Shown: positions 1 through 14,000 of the stretch, one piece after another | Layout of the letters: the number at the start of each line of letters is the position of its first letter | How positions within the stretch are numbered: position 1 is the first letter of the stretch | NCBI GenBank assembly: GCA_963576725.1 | Contig: OY755237.1 | Coordinates: forward strand, 56,085,805 to 56,149,804 | Length of the DNA: 64,000 bases | Direction: 5' to 3' | DNA from: Azorinus chamasolen | Taxonomy: Eukaryota > Mollusca > Bivalvia > Cardiida > Solecurtidae | Translations under genes and position numbers: made by a program | Notes under the pieces: generated by a model | The model's input: the letters and a program-made list of their open reading frames with translations, nothing else | Told to the model about the DNA's origin: nothing | Databases searched by the model: none

Positions 1-369
1 GGACCCAGACAGTTACTGCATAATCTGTCTGATCAGGCTCAACTGTGTTTGCTTAAGAAATAATATAGCTCCTGTAGAAGCTTTCTGCATAATTTTCATT
101 CATCATTTAGCTACCACCTTCCTCTATCGCAGGGTTTTACTGGATATTACATGTATGTTTTTCATATGCATTAATTCTTTGCACGCTAGCAGTGAAATTA
201 TGATTACCTACGCAGTCAGTTTGGATCCAGATGAGACACTGCATCATGGGGCATCTCATCAGGGTCCAAATTATCTGACACTTTGACCATATTTTTGGAA
301 AATTTTATTTTAAAGATTAAAGCAGATGACAGATGGTTGCAGATAAAACAATGTTTAGCTTGCAGTGAG
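1..369. repeat. MITE relics (A, C, F) at the left edge, in a ROS1 intron
   Basis: 1-60 is the right half of an A-like palindrome (CTGTCTGATCAGG...TGTTTGC). 61-150 is a C remnant (AAGCTTTCTGCAT ... GGGTTTTACTG). 217-290 is an F inverted pair (GTTTGGATCCAGATGAGA / CTCATCAGGGTCCAAA). No gene signal is seen. Confidence 0.5.
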
Positions 370-600
370 TTAACCTTTCCTTTCATATAAATGTGTTTAA
401 CACATTTTGCAAACAGAGTACACCCAGATCAGATGGCTCTTATAGTAGCCACCTGGTCAGGGTCTGCTCTGTTTGCTTATGGAATCTAATAGATAGCTGC
501 TACAAAATTCCACCTTCTATTAATCATTATAACTATTTTGTCCATGAATATTCAGTAGGTATTGAAATTTGGAATAAACATAGAACATGGAAAGGGTTAG
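370..600. mobile_element. MITE, family A2, complete
   Basis: TTAACC at the left end and AAAGGGTTAG at the right, with a CAAACAGAGTACACCCAGA / TCAGGGTCTGCTCTGTTTGC palindrome near the left. The right part contains ATTCAGTAGGTATTGAAATT, the A2 signature. It sits in a ROS1 intron. Confidence 0.75.
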
Positions 601-838
601 CAAAAAGAGTTATGATGCAAAATGATTTGAAACTGATATCAGCATAAATTTTATCATCACAATGCTGAAATGAAACATTTTAGTCATAAAATTCTGGATT
701 TTGCACCTGTGACAATTAGTGATTTTCAAAATAGTTCATGTCATTGGTTTTTGACAACGCTTGACATTATGGGGTCTTTCTGTCAGATTGAAGAATAATT
801 TTTACTGTGATTAGAAACAAGATTTTCCACTTCAGATT

Positions 839-1087
839 TTAACTCTTTGCTCTATATATACAGCTTTATATGCCTGTGCAAACAGAGTAGACCCAGATCA
901 GATGGCTTGTGTAGGAGCTGTCTGATTAGGGTCTACTATATTTGTTGATGAAATAATAAAGATCTCATTCTACAGTTTCTAACATGGCAAAATATTTCCG
1001 TATTTATTAGTGCTTATAATGAATCATCTAATTAATATTCATGATGTTATTATTACTTATTTGAATATTCATTGGGTAAAGAGTTAA
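839..1087. mobile_element. MITE, family A, complete but diverged
   Basis: TTAACTCTTTGCTC start and GGGTAAAGAGTTAA end. Palindrome CAAACAGAGTAGACCCAGAT ... TAGGGTCTACT and the A right-hand segment ATTAATATTCATGATGT. 1100-1300 beyond it holds a second, badly decayed A remnant. Confidence 0.7.
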
Positions 1088-1332
1088 ATGATGTTATATA
1101 CAATCACGTGTATCTGCCTAAATTTCAGCAAATGGTAATGACCCAAATCATCTGCTGAAGTGGGGACCAGTTTGAACAAGGTCTTCACTACATTTTCCCT
1201 CTTCGATATTCATGTAATCAATAATAATTATGAATAATGATGGGTCTACTCTGTTTGCAAAGGCATAGAAAGTAGGTGTAAAAAGGCCTATCTATGGAGT
1301 AAGTGGAAAAAGGAAAAAATAAAGCAATAGGT

Positions 1333-1561
1333 TTAACTCTTTCCTCCATAAATACGCCTTTCTACGCCTTTGTAAAAGTCACTTTATGAAACCATTGTGA
1401 TAAATAGAGCATTTGCTCCTATAGGAGCAAATGCTCTATTAATCACAATGGTTTCAAACTACAAAATTCTAAAATTTTACTTTTCTTTAGTAAATGCACC
1501 TTTTGGGTAGATTCATTCATAGAGGTTGGGTCTAAAAATAGCCTATGCAGGAAAGGGTTAA
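1333..1561. mobile_element. MITE, family B, complete with near-perfect palindrome
   Basis: TTAACTCTTTCCTCC start, GGAAAGGGTTAA end. The centre is a long inverted repeat around GCTCCTATAGGAGC with arms AAACCATTGTGATAAATAGA, continuing AGCATTT. The right half ends with TTGGGTCTAAAAATAGCC, the B terminal inverted repeat. Confidence 0.85.
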
Positions 1562-1599
1562 GAGGTCAGTTTTTGCAGATGACAATTAAATTGACATAA

Positions 1600-1837
1600 T
1601 TCTTTCCCTGTTCAGTATGCATGAATGACTGTGTGAATCGTTATTAGCTGAATTTTTATAGTGTCATATGTAGATATAATTGTTTGGTATTTGTACAAAC
1701 TGTAGAATCAGATCTATTATATTGTCATAAGCAGACATGGTAGCCCCAGATAAGATGGCTCCTAGGGGCGCTGTCTGATCTGGGTCTACTCTGTTTGTAA
1801 AGGCTTGAAAAAGCATTTAAATAAAGTGGAAGGGTTA
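1600..1837. mobile_element. MITE, family A, decayed, next to the fibronectin exon
   Basis: Reads TTCTTTCCCTGTTCAG ... GTAGCCCCAGATAAGATGGC / GTCTGATCTGGGTCTACTCT ... GGAAGGGTTAT. It ends about 35 bp before the splice acceptor of exon 1875-2044, so it borders the intron's polypyrimidine region. Confidence 0.65.
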
Positions 1838-1874
1838 TGAAATGCAATGTTATGAGAGTTGTATTACGTTCTAG

Positions 1875-2044
1875 GCCTATAGATAAAGAAAACTGGACTT
1901 TTGCCTTCAACACAACTAATCTACGCTGGGTTGTTGATGACGATGTGTTGCAGCGTGGGTTTACATACGTGTTCCAGGTCAAGGCAGAAAACAAGAATGG
2001 ATGGGGCTCATACAGTGTGCCCAGTATAATGTTCTCATATCCAA
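1875..2044 (+). CDS. ROS1: ROS1 exon: last fibronectin III domain
   Basis: The exon enters with the last base of a codon and leaves with the first. It encodes the C-terminal half of a fibronectin III fold: [11 protein letters not shown], then the hallmark [15 protein letters not shown] strand pair. The acceptor chosen is TTCTAG at 1869-1874 and the donor is GTGAGT at 2045. The upstream exon is not visible in 1-1874, so it lies before the window. A degenerate MITE ends about 35 bp before this acceptor, and the acceptor is the least certain border of the gene. Confidence 0.82.
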
Positions 2045-5000
2045 GTGAGTAGTCAAGTATTGGTAAAAGTGGTGTGTACAATGACAGTGTTTATTATGTC
2101 CACCCTACTTGAAGAAATGTTTAACCCTTTCCCTGTTCTATATTTAGTCCAAATTTCAATACCTACTGAATATTCATGGACAAAATAGTTATAAGGAAAT
2201 ATGGAAAGTGGACATTGTAGCCATTTTAGAAAGTAAAGAAACAGATCTATCGGATTCCATTAGCAGACAGAACAGACCCTGATCAGACGGCTCCTATAGG
2301 AGCCGTCTGCTCTAGGTCTACTCTGTTTGCAAATGTGTGAAAAGGCTGTTATATGAGTGAAAGGGTTAAATACGACACAGAACAGTTTACAGAAATTTAC
2401 TCAATAGAAGGTCAACCCATTCCTCCATGTTGACGTCTACTAACACCTCAGTTAAAGTCACTTTTTGAAATAATTTTGATAAATAGGACATTTGCTCCAT
2501 TAGGAGCAAATGCTCTTTTTATCACATTAAATTTTGTTCCAAAACTACATAATTCTGAAATTTTCCTTTTCTCTGGTAAATGCTTTTATTCGGTAGAATT
2601 ATGCAAAGAGGTTGGGTCTAAATATAGCCTATGAGGGAATGGGTTAAGGAAAACATGTACTATACTGATTTGAGATTTTACAGAATGTGATACAGTTTAT
2701 AACATTGTAAAACAGGCCAAGTCAAATTTCAGAGAACCAAGCTATATTACACTTGGCCAATTATTTCCCAAAGTTAGCCTTTTGAATGGTGACTATTCAA
2801 AGTGGAATGGCCTTTTGAATGGTGACTATTCAAAGTGGAATGGCCTATCAGTATTTAACCCTTTACTCCATGATTATTTATGAAAGAAATAATGATATCA
2901 TGAACATTTTTATAATGGCACTATGAACAAGGGAATTTTTATCCTGACAGAATTGGTACAATTATCTATATTATCTCATAAGGAAACCGAGCAGACCCTG
3001 ATTAGACGGCTCCTATAGTTATTAGATGTCATCTGATCTGGGTCTACTCTATTTGCAAAGAAGTAGAAAGGTGTATTTATGGATTAAAGGGTTAACGATA
3101 GAGTCCCATCAGGATAAAGGTTGAATTTGCTAGAGAATTTTGAATAACAAACAGTGCAGTTGGTCTATAATTGGAGGACTCCTCTAGAAGCCCCCTGAAG
3201 TTGGTCTATGGAGGGCTCCTCTAGAAGCTCTCTGAAGTTGGTCTATAATTGGAGGGCTCCTCTAGAAGCTGTCTGAAGTTGGTCTATGGAGGGCTCCTCT
3301 AGAAGCCCTCTGAAAGTTGGTCTATAATTGGAGAGCTCCTCTAGAAGCTCTCTGAAGTTTGTCTATAATTGGAGGGCTCCTCTAGAAGCTCTCTGAAGTT
3401 GGTCTATGGAGGGCTCCTCTGGAAGCCCTCTGAAGTTGGTCTATAATTGGAGAGCTCCTCTGGAAGCCCTCTGAAGTTGGTCTATAATTGGAGAGCTCCT
3501 CTAGAAGCTCTCTGAAGTTGGTCTATAATTGGAGGGCTCCTCTAGAAGCTCTCTGAAGTTGGTCTATAATTGGAGGGCTCCTCTAGAAGCTCTCTGAAGT
3601 TTGTCTATAATTGGAGAGCTCCTCTAGAAGCTCTCTGAAGTTGGTCTATAATTATTGGAGGGCTCCTCTAGAAGCTCTCTGAAGTTGGTCTATGGAGGGC
3701 TCCTCTAGAAGCCCTCTGAAGTTGGTCTATAATTGGAGAGCTCCTCTAGAAGCTCTCTGAAGTTTGTCTATAATTGGAGGGCTCCTCTAGAAGCTCTCTG
3801 AAGTTGGTCTATGGAGGGCTCCTCTGGAAGCCCTCTGAAGTTGGTCTATACTGTTTACAACTGCAAGTGAACTCATTTCTTGGCTTTCAAAGGGTTTAGA
3901 GAGAATTGTATAATTCTATTTATTCTAGTGATGATAATCTATGCTAAAAGTTTGGATCCAATTGAGATGTCAAGTAACCTTTTGATGTTCTGACTACATG
4001 TATTTTGAGAAAAAAAAATGAGAGAAAAATAAGTTTTGACAATTGTTGTAGACAATATTTTTTCAAAGAGCTAAAACACAGCAGACAACATTTAGACAAA
4101 GCATTTTCACAGATTTACAGAAATGTCTGGTATAGAAATGACATGCCCCACTAATTTGATGTTTTTACTCTTCAGTTTTGGAGGCTGAGCCTGAGGACAG
4201 CATGGTGACGGCTATCGCTGTCGGATGTGCATTTGTATTTGTGGTGGTTGCTATGGTGGTGATAGCCTTGTGCTTCTGTAAGTTTAATTTTCCATTATGG
4301 TCATTAATGTAAGAATTTACTTCTGCAGAGACGCAGATAAGATGCATAAAATAAAACATTTTCAAGAATAACTCCTTTATTTCCCCACCAAACCGTATGT
4401 TGTGACGCCTCTTGCAGACGATACTAAAGAGTGGTCGCAACATAGGGTTTGGTGGAGAAATGATGATTTTAGTATTTGAGTATGCACCTTTATCCATAGC
4501 TCTCGTACTGTATGCATATTCGAAATCAACAATGGCTGTGACAGAAACTTTTGAATCAGATCTATATTATTCCATAAGCAAACAGGGCTAACCTAGATAA
4601 GAGAGCTCCTACAGCAACTGTCTGATCTGGGTCTGCTCTGTTTGCAAAGGTGCAAAAGTGGTCTGTATGAGGGATAAGGTTAAAACATCTCTACAGGTGT
4701 CTTTGCCTCATGAATATTTATGTAAGAAAGGAGCTTTCGGCATTACTTTTATCCTGCATTAAGCAATCCCCTGCCGTTATAAGTCCTCATGTGCATTCAT
4801 TAAGTAGTGGCCTTAGAGGGATTGTACTGTATATTTCATTGTGTTTTTATTTTTAATTTTTGAAAGTTCAAAACTTCTATATATTTTGTGTTATATTAGT
4901 TGATATTTATCACATGATTTCAATTACTTTCCCCATTTTCTGTAGCAGTATGCAGACGTAGAAAGGAGGAGAAGAAGAAGACAACAGAGTTTATTGCCAT

Positions 5001-8000
5001 TGCACGGGGTCCTGATCTAGAGCTTGCTAACCTGAGAGAACTACCCCTGACAGCTATCCAGCAGAACAACACGTTGTATGCCATGAAGTAAGTGGGGAAT
5101 GTAATACAGAAAGCATCTATGGATAATGACACCTTTTGATGCATCTGTCAAAGTCACTTTTTTGAAACCATGGTTATAGATATATAAATTGATCTCAATG
5201 GTCTCAAAACTACACTATTCTAATTTTTTCTTTTTTACTATTAAATGCTTCTTTCAGTAGATTTATTCAAAGAGGTTGGGTTTACAAATAGCCTATGAGG
5301 AATTGGGTAAACCTACAGTGTTATTAGCATCATGAATGATTAATCCTTTGAACACAGGAAACAAGGGTGCTGTCATTTACCAATAGTGTAGACCTACATC
5401 TGCACGATAATTCAACCGCTCTAAACATTTATGGACTTTCAAATTAGTATCAGTGTTGGTATTTTAGAGCCTACCTCTTTTAATAAAAAACTACCGAAAA
5501 GGAGCATTTACTAGAGAAAAGGAAAACTTTAGAATTGTGTAGTTATGAAACCATTATGATAAATAGAGCATTTGCTCCTGAAGAGCAAATGCTCTATTTA
5601 TCACAATGGTTTCAAAAAGTGACTTTTAGAGAGGTGTCAATATGCAGGAATGGGTTAAGACAGTTGGCAGCTTAATGAAGTGTGAAAGTGATGCAGAAAG
5701 CTCCCAATGAAGCTTTCTGCATGACTTTCACCCTGCATTAAGTAGCCATCGAGGGGTTTTACTGTAGTTATGATGATTGTCTGCGCTCATATGCACAAGA
5801 GCTTTAGTCTTTGTATCATTCTATTTCAGTCTTGTGCCAACAGATGATGAAATAGCAGCCCTGCCTCATTTCCGTCGTGACCAGCTAGTGCTGTGTAAAT
5901 TCCTAGGCAGCGGAGCATTTGGGGAGGTGTTTGAAGGTGTTGCAAAAAATATACTCAATGAGAGCTCTGGTGACACTAGATGTGCAGTTAAGGTATGAAA
6001 TGTGTTTAAAGTCAACTTTGTGGTGTCATCTCTAGCAGATAAATTAGTCCTTTCAAATGAACCCATACATTGGAACCTCTTTATAATTGTTAACCTGATA
6101 GAGATGCCTTTTGATGCCTTTGCAAACTGAGTAGACCCAGATCAGATGGCTCAACCAGGAGCCTGCTCTGTTTGCCAAACAATCCTGTATTCATATACCA
6201 TTATAAATATTTAGCAAATGAATATTCATGAAGTCATTATGTCATACATAAATATGCATCAGATAAAGGGATAAGGAATAAACATTGTTGTATTTTACAA
6301 GCAGGTGGGAAATGTAATACAGAAAGCATCTATGGCAATTAATTTAATGTTTTAACCCTTTACTTCATGAATATTCATGTAATAAATAATGACGTCATGA
6401 ATGTTAAATAGATTCATTTTAACAATGGGATATGAGCACATGGCAGAAACTATAATCATATCTATATTACATTTGTATTTCATAAGCATACAGAGCCTGA
6501 TCAGACGGCTCCTATAGGCGCGGCGCTGTCTGATTTGGGTCGTCTCTATTTGCAAAGGCATAGAAAGGCATAGTTATGGTGTAAAGGGTTAAAAAGAATC
6601 ATTGTGTATTTCATTTTAAAATTGTCACAAGGGGGTCAAATAGTTTGGATTCTGACCATGGAGGTGCTTGTCCTCTCATCTGGATCCTGACTGTTGCAAC
6701 GACTTTCAGGACTCACCCACACACTATTGTTCCTCAGAATGCTGAATTTAATAGTAGAGTCGACTCAGTATGAAATAATTTAATTAAACTAGATGATTAT
6801 TCAAGACAAGCAGTGCAAACCTAAGGGGCTCCTGGTTCTACATTGTTTGTTAATGCCAGTGAACTTTTACCTTGCAATCAAATGATTCAGGGTCCATGCT
6901 TATAAAGCTTTTAGTTGAGTCTGAGTTTCGTTCTCAAGCTTTTGATTGGTCAGATTTGAGTTCTCAAGCTTTTGATTGGTCAGATTTGAGCCAAAGGCTC
7001 AAATCTGACCAATCAAAAACTTGAGAACGAACTCAGACTCAACTAAACGTTTTATAAGCATGGACCCAGATTGCAGATTGTATGTTTTGTTTTGTTTTTT
7101 TCAGACGTTACGTAAAAGTGCCTCGGACCAGGAAAAAGAAGAGTTCCTGAAGGAGGCTCTGTTGATGAGTAACTTTCGTCACGAGCACATTCTCAGTCTG
7201 CTTGGGGTCTGTCTCGATAACGACCCACAATTCATCATTCTTGAACTCATGGAGGGTGGAGATCTGCTCTCATTTATGAGAGCTTGCCGGTTATCGTCAG
7301 TGAGTTTATATTAAAATTATTTTCACAACACTTTACCTCATAGAGACGCCTTTTGACACCTAGTAGACACAGATCAGGTAGCTCCAGTAGGAGCAATCTG
7401 ATCAGGGTATGCTCTCTTTTCTTACGAAATACTACAGATCTGATTCTACAGTTTCTGACATTACCTTGTCATAATGCTTTTATAAAACATCAGCTTATTG
7501 TTACAGTAAACCTCTCTAAACCAGAATTCTAGTAGAGAAGAATTGAGACACTTTTAGGCAAGTGGCTGCTTAAAGCATGGTGAAAGTCATGCAGAAAGCT
7601 TCAAGAGGAGCTTGCTACATGACATTCACCCTGCATTAAGCTGCCACCTGTCTCCAAGACCTATATTTATATTAAATTTAACGTCCGGTTTAGAAGGGTT
7701 TTATTGTATTCATGATGTCAGTATTTCTTACATGCATATTTATGAAGTAAAGGGTTAATATTACATTACAATGATTATATGTATACTTGTATATGATATT
7801 TGTAATTTCCGTAAGAAAGACCTGTGCAGACTGTCATATGATCTCTCAAACCCAATCTCAGTAGCAGTATCACCATTGTCAAACATTTAACCCTTGTCCT
7901 GTTCTATATTTATTCCAAATTTCATGGACAAAATTGTTACAATGAAATATGGAAAGTCTAACATAATAGCCATTTTAGAAACTAAAGAAACTGGTCCATT

Positions 8001-11000
8001 AGCAAACAGAGCAACCCTGATCAGGCTGTTCCTATAGGAACCATCTGATCTGGGTCTGCTCTGTTTGCAAATGCTTTGCAGGGAAAGAATTAATCAACTG
8101 TAGTAACAGTAATCCTCACTAAAATTCATTAATATATTTTGGTTTCATTTTACCTTTTCTTATGCGAGATGTCTGGCACTCATAGCTCAGCATGTAATTA
8201 CAATCTATATTGTGCTGCACTGCTATTCGAGTTTCAGTCAAAATGGAAATATTAATGGCCATGAGACAATGCAGACAATAATTTTTGAAGCAGATGTTAA
8301 TCTTGCATTTAACACTTTCCTCCATAGGCTATTTTTAGACCCAACCTCTTTGAATGAATCTACCCAAAAGGAGCATTTACTAGAGAAAGGGAAAATTTTA
8401 GAATTTTGTAGTTTGAAACCATTGTGATCAATAGAGCATTTGCTCCAGTAGGAGCAAAATTAATGTTCTATTTATCACAGTGGTTTCAACAGATGACTTT
8501 TACAGAGGCGTAGAAAGGCGTATTTATGAAGGAAAGGGTTAAGGATTGTCCCTAATACCTTACCTGATAGAGATGTCTATTAATGCCTTTGCAAACAGAG
8601 TAGACCTAGGCTCTGCTCTGTTTGCTTATGGAATTGTTTAGAGTTGGTTCGGCAGATTCAGCCATGGCCAAAACATCATGTGTTCATTATACCGTTATAA
8701 AAATACTACTCATAAATATTTATGCTAACTGAACTATTTTGTGTTGTGTTGCAAACAATGTAGACCAGATCAGTATCCATGCTTATAATTTTTTTTAGTT
8801 GAGTCTGAGTTCGTTCTCAAGTTTTTTAATGGTAAGATTTGAGCCAAAGGGTAAGATTTGAGCCTTTGTCTCAAATCTGACCAATCAAAAGCTTGTGAAC
8901 AAACCCAGACTCAACTAAAAAGCTTTATAAGCATGGACCAAGAGATCACAACTATAATGTGGTATCTTATCAAGTTTTATACAGTATGAAAGGATTGAGA
9001 ACAAATTACTGCAGATTATGATTGTGCTGAATTTGATTCTTCCATGACATTAGACATATTGGCGCTTGTCTGTGTCTACTCTGTTTGCATTACACTAAGA
9101 CCCCTTGTCTCAAAGACAAAAATATTTCATATAGATTTACTAAGATGCTGACATTTTTATACGATATATGGTAAATGTTTACCTGTTTATTTTATTTTTG
9201 CAGATACAGAATAAGGCAGAGCTGTCACTGACAGACTTAGTTAAAGTTTGTGTTCATGTGTCTAGGGGCTGCAAATACCTCGAGGACATGCATTTTGTAC
9301 ATAGGTGAGTTCATATATCAAAGTGACTTTACTCACTCAACACAGAGTAATTTTCATAACTCTTTTTCAACACCTTTGCAAACACAATAGACTCAGATCA
9401 GATGGCTCCTGTATGTGCTGTCTGATCAGGGTCCCCTGTATTGTTATGGTACAATATGTATATCTGAGTCTACAGTTTCTGTCTGAGCTAAAATGTCCTG
9501 AGTTCATATGCTGTTATAAAAAGAAATGATCTAATTAATATTCACAGAAAATGTACATGTAGAATCAAAGCTACGGTATGCTATTTCATTAGCAAACAGA
9601 ACAGACCCTGATCTGATGACTCCTTCAGAAGCTGTCTGTTCTGGATAGACTCTGTTTGTAAAGGCTTTGAAAGTGTCTTTAATATGTAAAGGTTTATAAC
9701 TTTATAACATTATATTTCCCTCTTTTTGCAGAGATTTAGCTGCCAGGAATTGCCTAGTATCATCTTTAAATCCTTCTACCATGGTAGTTAAAATTGGTGA
9801 CTTTGGTTTAGCGAGAGATATTTACAAGAATGACTATTACCGCAAGGAAGGAGAAGGACTGCTTCCTGTACGCTGGATGTCACCAGAGTCACTGGTGGAT
9901 GGAGTGTTCACTACACAGTCTGATATTTGGTGAGTTCAAATGATACTTCATTGTATACTCAAGCACCAGTTCATAAAATTTATAATTTAACAAACCCTAT
10001 ACCTGATGAATATTCATGTAAGAAATAATGACATAATGAATATTTATTTACTAAATTATTAAAATGGTATATGAACATTGGATGTTTTGGCCATGGCATA
10101 AACTGCAGAATTAGATCTATATAATGCAAAAGCAAACAGAGCAGACCCTAATGAGATGGCTCCTGCAGGAGCTGTCTGATTTAGGCCTGCTCTGTCTGTA
10201 AAAGGCATGACAATGTGTGTGTGTGTGTCAGGTAAAGAGATAAATGATAGAGTTTGAAAACAAATGTAGTGTATTTAGCAAGTTTTTTTAGATTCTCTAT
10301 TGGTTTATCACTAATTTGCATGATTTTGTCAAAATAAAAGGGACAAATCAATGTTAAGAAACAATTTTTATGAGTAGTCACAACATAGGGTTTGGTGGAG
10401 AAATAAAGAATTAAAAGAAACTGCTCTGCTTGTCAGCTATAATATTGGTTACGGTGCATTGTTTCAATTTCTTATATTTTGTTCTAGGGCTTTTGGTGTG
10501 TTAATGTGGGAAGTTTTTACATTCGGTCAGCAACCCTATCCAGCCAGAACCAACATTGAAGTGTTACACTATGTCCGCTCGGCTGGACTACTGGACAGGC
10601 CAGACAATTGTCCAGATGATTTGTAAGTATTAAAAATCTCATATTATCCTTAATATGTATTCCAATGACTAATCTCTATTCTACACTGGTTTGTAGAGCC
10701 AAATAAGTCAGACAGCACCAAATTGATAACTTAACCTGTTACTTGATAAATATGCTTTTTAACACTTTGCAAACAGAGTACATCCAGATCATATGGCTCC
10801 TATTGCAGCTGGTCTGGGTAAGGGTCTGCTAAATTTTCTTGTAGAATAATAAAGATCTGATTTTACAGTTTCTGCCAAAGCCAAAAGGTCCTGTTTTCAT
10901 ATATCAGTGTAAAATCTCAGCCAATAAATATGCATGAGGTCATGATTACTTAAACTTAAACGTTAGAAAGTAAAACAAAAACAAAAAGGGTAAGAATATG

Positions 11001-14000
11001 AATTCCTGTGAATAACACCAGTTGCTCTTCTTACCTGTTTTAGCAATTAAATTTATAAAAGGCTTTATGTGTGCTATTTATTTGCTTTTTAATCCTTACA
11101 TCCATATTTATGCCTTTTCAAACAGAGTAGACCCAGATAAATGTCTGCTCTGTATGCATATGAAATGTCATAAATTTGATTCTACATTGTCTACCATGGC
11201 ATGTGATCATATGTCATTATTCAAATTTAGCCAATATTCATGATGTCATTATTTCTTACATAAATATTTATGGAGTAAAAGGTTAAGTTTGTACTTAGAT
11301 TTAATTCGCTGTCTTGTAAGTTTGCAACATTTATTGTTTATCTGCAGCTACCAGCTGATGTGTAAATGTTGGAGTTTTAACCCTGAGGACAGGCCGTCCT
11401 TTGCGTTCCTGTTACAGCAACTAGAGAAGTTCCAGGAGACGTGTGCCAGTTTAGCAGAGTATCTGGTTCCCATTCGCTCAAACAATGGACCCATTGCCAC
11501 AGGTAAGCAAATCTGAAGTCCTCCCTGGGACAAAGTTGGGAACCAGATCATTGAACAGTTAAACCTCTCTGCAATGGCCACTTGCAACAAGTGTTTCTCG
11601 TCATCTCTAATCCTTTACTCAATAGATATGCCTTTTAATGCCTTTCCAAACAGGACAGACCCAGATCAGATGGATTTTGTAGGAGTAGTTTTATCAGGGT
11701 CTGCTCTCTGCTCTGTTTGACTTTGGAATAATGCAGATCTGATGCTATAGTTTCTACAATGGTAAAAATTCTCTTGTTCAGAACACCATAATAAAGATTT
11801 TGCTAATTAATATTCCTGAAGTCACTTACATAAATATTCATGAGGTAAAGGGTAAGGCAAATGGCCACATAACGTGGATTAGAGTTAAACCCTCTTCCTC
11901 ATGTAAATGTCTTTTCACGCACTTGCAAACAGAGTAGACCTAGATCAGATGGCTCTTGTAGGAGCTGTATCATCAGGATCTGCTCTGTTTGCTTATGACA
12001 TGATATAGATCTGATTCAATATTTCCTGTCAGAGCTAAAAATTCCCTTGAAAAGTCTACATTGTAAAACATCAGTTAATACATATATATGATGTCATTAC
12101 ATCTTGCATGAATATTAATGATCTATTTACGACGATGGTTTCAAAACTAAAGAAAAATGCTTCTTTTCAGTAGATTTATTGAAAGAGGTTGGGTCTAATA
12201 AATTAGCCTATGAGGGAACAGGTTGAAAGGCATCTCTAAAGGGTAATTGGTTAAAATGGCTGCTGTTGAGAGGTTCTGCTATAGTGATATATAAAATAAT
12301 GCCGGTGTGTTTGAGCTGTATGGTATGTGTGATATCAGTCATTGTCAGAAACACAGGCTTACCTGGTACTGAGATTATAAAACTTTTGCTTGAGTCTGAG
12401 ATCATTTCTCTGACTCAGACGTTTTGTAATGTCAGACCTTGATTCATTGGTCAATTTTTGGACATAAATATTTTGGTCTATGGTGCCTGACAATGCCTGC
12501 CAGTCAAGAATGGGGAATGAATAAGAAGAGAATGTACTAGATAATTAAAACTACTTTTCAACCAGAAATACAACTACTATTAACCCTTTACTCCATATGT
12601 ATATATACACCTTTATAACAGAGTAGACCCAGATAAGGAAGATCCTGTCTGGCTACTACAGGATCAGAATCTGCTCTGTTTGCTATAATGGCCTAAACTT
12701 TCTAAAAAATCATCCAGCTGATAATCATCCAGTCATTATTTCTGTTAAAATGAATTTTCATGAAGTAAAGGGTTAAAAGCCATGAATAGTTTTGCTTCTA
12801 TGTAAACAGCAATGAGGATTGGCATTACAACAGGTTGATGTAGCAGAGACTTAGATAATACTTAAGATAGAGTTTTCAAAGTCTCTTGGAAAGGATGAGA
12901 CAGATTTAGGATAGCACATGCTTGATATTTAAAGGTGGCCTTGGATTAGGTGTCGGCGACCCCTTAAGGCAACCAACATGGAGGGCTGGACAGGATGTAC
13001 ACCCTTCTGACCCAAAAGTTCCAGAGGAAAGGTAGCCCCAGTTGTCAGTTTGATGGTGCTGCTTAGTTGTCATGGTTACCAGTTGTCGTGGCAGTGTGAA
13101 ACCTTGTTTTCAAATGTTGTTTGCCTTGCATTTGTTTTGTTTAGTTGATCATGATCATCACATTATTATAAGCAAGTCATCATTCATTGTAACAGAGGTC
13201 CAGATAAGATGCTTAAATTAAAACATTTTCACGAATTACTTCTTTATTTCTCCACCAAACCCTATGTTGTGACCACTCTATAGAATCGTCTCATCGAGAC
13301 GATTCTAAAGAGTGGTCACAACATAGGGTTTGGTGGAGAAATGACGATTTTAGTATTTGAGTACGCACCTTTATCTGTAGCTCTGATTGTGAGGTTTTGT
13401 TTTTCACAGCAGAGACATGGCAGCCAGTCTGATGCTCAACTTGCCTGTTTCTTTCCTATCTATACTTACCCTTTTTTGTTTACAGTGATAAACATATCAT
13501 CTCCCTAATAATATGACCGCCATCTCTACCTATTGTTTATCAATCCTTTACTTTCAAACAGAGTAGACCCAAATCAGACAGTTTCTTTAGGTGCTTTCTG
13601 ATCAGACCCTGATCTGTTTGCTTATGGAATTATATAGATCTGATTCTGTAGTTTCTGCCATGGCTAAACATTCTCTGGTTGATATGTCATGACAAAAGTC
13701 AGCTAATTAATATTTTTATAAAGTAATTTATTTCTTAAATGAATATTCTTTAAGTAAAGGGTTAACCTGTTGAATAGTGACTTTTTAAAATGGAAATGTT
13801 CCATCATTACGCAACAGTAATCCATACAATCCTAAATTTGTTTAAACCCTTTCCCTCATATAAACGTGTTTTCACGCATTTGCAAACAGACCCAGATCAG
13901 ACGGCTCCTAGAGGAGCCGTCTGATCAGGGTCTGCTCTGTTTGCTAATAGAACTTGATAGATCTGTTTCTTTGCTTTCTAAAATTTCTATAATGTAACAG

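Noticed and set aside
4946..4948. Alternative acceptor CAG giving an exon start at 4949
   Set aside because: Possible (it would drop one residue in the same frame), but TAG at 4944-4945 follows the longer pyrimidine tract; both remain open.
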